Positions 6,016-9,149 of a DNA stretch of 9,149 bases are shown in pieces; within the stretch, counting starts at the first letter, position 1, and each line of letters opens with the position of its first letter. Source of the stretch: an uncultured Oscillospiraceae bacterium (GTDB lineage: Bacteria; Bacillota; Clostridia; Oscillospirales; Acutalibacteraceae); contig UQHH01000069.1 of assembly GCA_900540865.1 (NCBI GenBank), positions 1-9,149 of the forward strand, given 5' to 3'. The position numbers and the translations under genes were made by a program. The notes under the pieces were generated by a model that did no database searches, was not told the DNA's origin, and saw nothing but the letters and a program-made list of their open reading frames with translations.

Positions 6016-7350
6016 ATGAGTAAAATCGTAGTAATCGGCGCAAACCACGCGGGCACTGCCGCTGTGAATACCATTCTGGATAATTTCAGGGATAACGAGG
6101 TCGTCGTATTCGACGCAAATTCCAATATCAGCTTTTTAGGCTGTGGGATGGCGTTATGGATTGGCGGGCAAATACCCGGCCCGGAGGGGCTTTTTTATTC
6201 CTCGGAAAAAATCATGTCCGACAAGGGCGCCCGCGTTTATATGGAAACGCAGGTGGAACAAATCGATTTTGACCAAAAGACGGTTTACGCAAAGCAAAAG
6301 GACGGCAAGGAGCTAAGTGAGCCATACGATAAGCTGATTATCGCGGCCGGGTCGCATCCGCTGCGCGTACCGATTCCGGGACGCGAGCTTGAAAACGTGC
6401 AGCAGGTCAAGCTTTACCAGGACGCGAAGGAAGTAATCGATAAGCTGAAAACACAGGATATTAGAAAGGTCGCCGTAGTGGGCGCGGGATATATTGGCGT
6501 AGAGCTTGCCGAGGCGTTTAAAAAGAACGGCAAGGAGGTCGTGCTGATAGATTGTGCGGACACCTGCCTTTCGAGCTATTACGACCGTGATTTTTCCGGT
6601 ATGATGGAGAAAACGCTCAAGGAAAACGGTATAGAGCTTGCCTTTGGGCAGGCCGTCACAAAGCTCGAGGGCGCCGAAAAGGTAGAGCGCGTCATTACCG
6701 AGAAGGGCTCGTACGACTGTGATATGGCGGTGCTGGCGCTCGGCTTCGCGCCGAACAGCTCGCTTGGAAGGGATAAAATCAAGACCTACCCGAAAATCGG
6801 CGCATACCTGGTGGATAAAAAACAGATGACGAATATCCCCGACGTTTACGCAATCGGGGATTGCGCCGTCGTTTACGACAATTCCACGCAGGACCAGAAT
6901 TATATAGCGCTTGCGACAAACGCCGTGCGCTCCGGTATTATTGCGGCATACAATGCCTGCGGAGCCGAGCTTGAGACGAACGGCGTGCAGGGCTCGAACG
7001 GAATCCGCGTATATGGCATGAACATGGTCGCGACTGGCCTCACGCTTGAAAAAGCGCAAAAGCACGGAATTGACGCGCTATGTACCGATTACGAGGATTA
7101 CCAGCGCCCGCGCTTTATGAGCGATAACGAAAAGGTAAAGCTGCGCATCGTTTATGAGAAGGAGTCTCGGCGTATCATCGGCGCGCAGATGGCCTCGAAA
7201 TACGACATGTCCATGGGCATCCACATGTTTTCTCTTGCGATTGAAGAGCGCGTGACGATTGATAAGCTAAAGCTGCTCGATATTTTTTTCCTGCCGCATT
7301 TCAACCAGCCGTATAACTATATTACAATGGCGGCGCTGAACGCGAAATAA
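6016..7350 (+). CDS. nox: Water-forming NADH oxidase (FAD-dependent, Nox2 type)
   Basis: Nox transfers four electrons from two NADH to O2, giving two waters. It regenerates NAD+ and removes oxygen without releasing peroxide. The 444-residue protein belongs to the NADH oxidase/NADH peroxidase/CoA-disulfide reductase flavoprotein family and closely follows lactococcal and streptococcal Nox throughout. It shows the N-terminal FAD fold IGANHAGT (7-14) with active-site H11, the single redox cysteine C43 in SFLGCGMALW, the NADH-binding fold VVGAGYIGVELAE, the second FAD motif YAIGDCA, and the C-terminal interface FFLPHFNQPYNYITMAAL. Only this ATG gives the family N-terminus MSKIVVIGANHAG. Its ribosome site is modest (GGGA at 6004-6007, or GGAAGG farther away at 5996-6001). 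It is monocistronic, transcribed away from gapN, and followed by a hairpin at 7375-7405. In an anaerobe its likely role is oxygen defence and NAD+ balance. Confidence 0.95.
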   Translation: MSKIVVIGANHAGTAAVNTILDNFRDNEVVVFDANSNISFLGCGMALWIGGQIPGPEGLFYSSEKIMSDKGARVYMETQVEQIDFDQKTVYAKQKDGKELSEPYDKLIIAAGSHPLRVPIPGRELENVQQVKLYQDAKEVIDKLKTQDIRKVAVVGAGYIGVELAEAFKKNGKEVVLIDCADTCLSSYYDRDFSGMMEKTLKENGIELAFGQAVTKLEGAEKVERVITEKGSYDCDMAVLALGFAPNSSLGRDKIKTYPKIGAYLVDKKQMTNIPDVYAIGDCAVVYDNSTQDQNYIALATNAVRSGIIAAYNACGAELETNGVQGSNGIRVYGMNMVATGLTLEKAQKHGIDALCTDYEDYQRPRFMSDNEKVKLRIVYEKESRRIIGAQMASKYDMSMGIHMFSLAIEERVTIDKLKLLDIFFLPHFNQPYNYITMAALNAK

Positions 7351-7374
7351 ACGGTTACTTTACAGGCAGTGCAG

Positions 7375-7405
7375 ACGAAGGGCGAAGTATATCTTCGCCC
7401 TTCGT
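7375..7405 (+). terminator. Hairpin, probable terminator of nox
   Basis: ACGAAGGGCGAAG (7375-7387) pairs perfectly with CTTCGCCCTTCGT (7393-7405) around the 5-base loop TATAT, 24 bases after the nox stop. The following bases are T- and G-rich but lack an immediate uninterrupted T-run, so termination strength is uncertain. Confidence 0.65.
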
Positions 7406-7564
7406 GTTGTGGCGTTTGCGTTTTACCTTCTTTTAAAAGGCTTTCAAAAAGCAACAACACTAATACAAGGAAAACTTGCGGGCAGGCTAAAGTATATTTA
7501 TTCTTTTTACACGAACACTAATAACGGATTGCTATCCTATTACACACATTGAAGGTGACGCTCT

Positions 7565-8143
7565 GTGCCTGTATGGCTTATTATTTGTTATGGTATTGTT
7601 TCCGCGCTATGTATTTTTTCGACTGTCAAGCTATTTCAAAGCAAAAAAAAGGAATATGCAAAATCCGCGTTATCCGTTTATATTTTTTATACAGCCATAT
7701 TTCTTGCCGTTTGGTTTTTAAAAATTGCAGTTCCGCCCTATTTGCTCCTGCTCACTATGCTGACGGTTTTGGGCGCGTGCTTTTTCGGACATTATCTTGA
7801 TTTATACACGAAATCCAAAACCTTTGACCGTTATCTTCATGGATTCGGCTCGTTTTCCTTTGCCCTGCTGACATACAGCATTCTTGTTCATTATATAGAG
7901 GCCGGCGGCTCGCTGCTGTTCCGGGCGTTATTCGTTTTCCTGGCCGGCAACACGCTCGGCGTTTTCTTTGAGCTGATAGAAATGCGCCACGATAAAAAGA
8001 CCACGCAAAAAAGACGGGAAAAGCCCAAAAACGCTGAATTAAGCCAAAAGGGCCTTATGGATACCGACATGGATATGCTATTCAATTTATTCGGCTCCGC
8101 ACTGGCCGCAATTTTTGCGTATTTCTGGCTTTTGCAGCCATGA
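7565..8143 (+). CDS. Six-helix membrane protein resembling DUF2238/YjdF
   Basis: This 192-residue protein starts at GTG 7565, chosen because AAGGTGA (7552-7558) lies 6 bases upstream. Hydrophobic spans lie at about residues 3-23, 35-56, 58-78, 93-111, 117-138 and 171-190, with a positively charged loop at 141-155. The set of polar residues in or near the membrane, FDRYLH (87-92), FFELIE (134-139) and DTDMDM with N174 (166-174), resembles the D-R-x-x-H, Y/F-E-L-x-E and D-T-x-x-D-M signatures of DUF2238 (YjdF-like) proteins and related VanZ-like folds. The function of that family is not established. No close operon partner is seen: nox upstream ends in a hairpin, and the next gene is convergent. 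I do not see a convincing promoter in 7406-7551. Confidence 0.75.
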   Translation: MPVWLIICYGIVSALCIFSTVKLFQSKKKEYAKSALSVYIFYTAIFLAVWFLKIAVPPYLLLLTMLTVLGACFFGHYLDLYTKSKTFDRYLHGFGSFSFALLTYSILVHYIEAGGSLLFRALFVFLAGNTLGVFFELIEMRHDKKTTQKRREKPKNAELSQKGLMDTDMDMLFNLFGSALAAIFAYFWLLQP

Positions 8144-8205
8144 CCGCCCGTACGAGGAACCGTTTTGCCCCTGCCCAATGCGGCGGGCTGGAAGTTCTGC
8201 CTATA

Positions 8206-8243
8206 GTAAGCCGGCTGGTAATTATATGTACCGGCCGGCTTAC
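8206..8243. terminator. Hairpin between convergent genes, probable bidirectional terminator
   Basis: GTAAGCCGGCTGGTA (8206-8220) pairs with TACCGGCCGGCTTAC (8229-8243) with one T-G wobble across 15 positions and an 8-base loop. It lies between the membrane protein gene ending at 8143 and the unknown gene ending at 8274 on the other strand. Neither side shows a strong T-run, so it may act as a weak terminator or a 3'-end stabiliser for both transcripts. Confidence 0.55.
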
Positions 8244-8273
8244 GCTTCTGTAAATACGTTAAATTTGTTAATT

Positions 8274-8903
8274 TTATTCTTCCCGCCGCTCCGCAAAATA
8301 CAGGCCGTTTTCCATCAATTCCTTGATAATATCATAAACCGTCTTTCCGTCAACGGTTTCCAGGGAGCATGTTCCCGGAGTGTTTTTCGTAAAATTTTGC
8401 CATACGGTTCGAATCTTTTCTTCACGGGGAACGCGGAGGTGTTCAAGCATTGATTGATACTTTTGCAAATTCCGGGTGTATATTCTGACGATTTTATATT
8501 TCATTACATAAATTTCATCGTCCGTTATATGAGAGGCAAACCCAAAACAAGCCATTCCGTCCGGCAAAAGCCATTTCCCGTACTTCCCGAGTATACCCAA
8601 GAGCTCTTCACGGCGGCATCCGTCCTTATAGTATACGTTATAGTGGAAGGGGGATTTTCCAGATTCGCGCAACTTTTCTTCTGTCTGGGACACCGGAACT
8701 TCACAAAAGAAAAAACCGGGGTCGTCCAGATGTGTGCAAAATGTTTCCAGCAAAGGTAAAAGGTTTTCAAAGCTGATATTTATTGTCAATATGTATTTTG
8801 GAGCATCGCCCGCCGCGCACGCCGCCTGCTCGACCTGGTAGCACTCATGGATTCCATCCAGATTTAAAGCAGAGTTCCCTTGTGCAAGCTGAAAGAGCTT
8901 CAT
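8274..8903 (-). CDS. Hypothetical protein beside tRNA-Ser
   Basis: This is a 209-residue protein whose family I do not recognise. The start is ATG 8903, with AGAGG 5 bases upstream (GAAGAGGATAGAATG). An in-frame extension to 9071 would run through the terminator and the tRNA gene and is not credible. There is no signal peptide or membrane span, and the composition is mixed and soluble, so a cytosolic location is likely. Visible landmarks are HECYQVEQAAC (19-29), a central GFFFCEVPVSQTEEKL segment, an aromatic and glycine-rich stretch LPDGMACFGFASHITDDEIYV, then KYKIVRIYTRNLQKY and a helical C-terminus ending VYDIIKELMENGLYF. Only about 40 bases separate the start from the tRNA terminator, so it either depends on read-through from the tRNA promoter or uses a poor promoter overlapping the terminator (TTGCTC, 15 bases, TATCAT). 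Confidence 0.75.
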   Translation of the reverse strand: MKLFQLAQGNSALNLDGIHECYQVEQAACAAGDAPKYILTINISFENLLPLLETFCTHLDDPGFFFCEVPVSQTEEKLRESGKSPFHYNVYYKDGCRREELLGILGKYGKWLLPDGMACFGFASHITDDEIYVMKYKIVRIYTRNLQKYQSMLEHLRVPREEKIRTVWQNFTKNTPGTCSLETVDGKTVYDIIKELMENGLYFAERREE

Positions 8904-8942
8904 TCTATCCTCTTCTTTCTTTAACCTGAAATGATAAGAAAT

Positions 8943-8973
8943 AAAAAAACGGAGCAAGCGAAACGCTTGCTCC
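8943..8973 (-). terminator. Rho-independent terminator of tRNA-Ser
   Basis: On the minus strand GGAGCAAGCG, loop TTT and CGCTTGCTCC form a perfect 10-pair stem (8951-8973), followed by G and seven T (8943-8949). It starts 3 bases after the encoded CCA. Confidence 0.9.
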
Positions 8974-8976
8974 ATG

Positions 8977-9069
8977 TGGCGGAGAGATGGGGATTCGAAC
9001 CCCAGGTACGGCGGTAGCCGTACACATGATTTCCAATCATGCTCCTTCGGCCAGCTCGGACATCTCTCC
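8977..9069 (-). tRNA. tRNA-Ser (anticodon GGA)
   Basis: The 93-base gene includes the 3' CCA (8977-8979). The acceptor arms GGAGAGA (9063-9069) and TCTCTCC (8981-8987) pair perfectly, with discriminator G at 8980. The anticodon stem CATGA/TCATG encloses loop TTGGAAA, so the anticodon is GGA and reads UCC and UCU. A long variable arm (GTACGGC-TACC-GCCGTAC) is diagnostic of a class II tRNA, and the T arm GGGG-TTCGAAT-CCCC is canonical. Serine identity fits the arm and the G discriminator. It has its own promoter and terminator, so it is a single-gene tRNA unit. Confidence 0.97.
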
Positions 9070-9092
9070 ATATGATTTTTTGACGCTTGACT

Positions 9093-9121
9093 ATTATATC
9101 CGATTCGCGCGAAAAAATCAA
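9093..9121 (-). promoter_or_regulatory. Promoter of tRNA-Ser
   Basis: On the minus strand TTGATT (9116-9121) is followed after exactly 17 bases by a perfect TATAAT (9093-9098). This would place the transcript start about 17 bases before the mature tRNA 5' end at 9069, a usual spacing for a stable RNA. Confidence 0.8.
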
Positions 9122-9149
9122 TAAGAAAATAAAAAAATTTTCCATCGCG

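Noticed and set aside
6313..7065. 250-codon minus-strand open frame inside nox
   Set aside because: nox is matched along its whole length to a known family. The antisense frame has no motif, promoter or ribosome site and is explained by codon bias.
7549..7800. 83-codon plus-strand frame starting with ATG at 7549
   Set aside because: It overlaps the membrane protein in another frame, lacks a ribosome site (AAGGTGA lies inside it), and gives no recognisable protein.
8943..9069. Integration site for a mobile element at the tRNA-Ser 3' end
   Set aside because: The terminator follows the CCA directly, there is no integrase gene, and no second copy of the tRNA 3' end is visible in the window.
8904..9071. 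N-terminal extension of the 209-residue protein through the tRNA, and a 74-codon frame at 8921-9145
   Set aside because: Both would translate the tRNA-Ser gene and its terminator. The ATG at 8903 has a good ribosome site.

Overview
The window reads as chromosome from an anaerobic Firmicute of class Clostridia. The evidence is a secreted enzyme with a C-terminal type I dockerin, a GapN-type aldehyde dehydrogenase and a water-forming NADH oxidase of the Lactococcus/Streptococcus/Clostridia kind, AGGAGG-like ribosome sites, a TTG and a GTG start, and a tRNA with encoded CCA. I cannot name a species. The central genes are moderately GC-rich (36 G/C in 60 bases at 4861-4920). The left edge is AT-rich (40 G/C in 120 bases at 61-180). 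These are hand counts.

Layout. (1) 1-977, minus strand: a two-gene unit of a small VOC-fold (glyoxalase/bleomycin-resistance-like) protein followed 18 bases later by a CPBP-type membrane protein that runs off the window. (2) 1112-4159, minus: a 1015-residue exported enzyme with signal peptide, CBM26-like starch-binding module, a second carbohydrate-binding-like beta-sandwich, a divergent GH36-like catalytic domain and a dockerin, with a good promoter and a leader of about 90 nt. (3) 4416-5861, minus: gapN, ended by a strong terminator. (4) 6016-7350, plus: nox, divergent from gapN across 154 bases that carry matching repeats. (5) 7565-8143, plus: a six-helix membrane protein resembling DUF2238/YjdF. 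(6) 8274-8903, minus: an unrecognised 209-residue cytosolic protein, convergent with the previous gene across a hairpin. (7) 8977-9069, minus: tRNA-Ser(GGA) with consensus promoter and terminator, immediately upstream of the unknown gene.

How the genes may work together. GapN oxidises glyceraldehyde-3-phosphate to 3-phosphoglycerate and yields NADPH. Nox removes oxygen and reoxidises NADH by reducing O2 to water. Their divergent arrangement suggests a redox or oxygen-response pair, but co-regulation is inference. The dockerin enzyme is expected to act outside the cell, attached to a cohesin-bearing scaffold encoded elsewhere, on an alpha-linked glycan. There is no mobile element, CRISPR array or clear defence system here. 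The least explained objects are the dockerin GH36-like enzyme, the repeats between gapN and nox, and the unknown protein beside the tRNA. No intergenic gap exceeds 300 bases. The gaps without listed elements (978-1111 and 7406-7551) hold no feature I can support.
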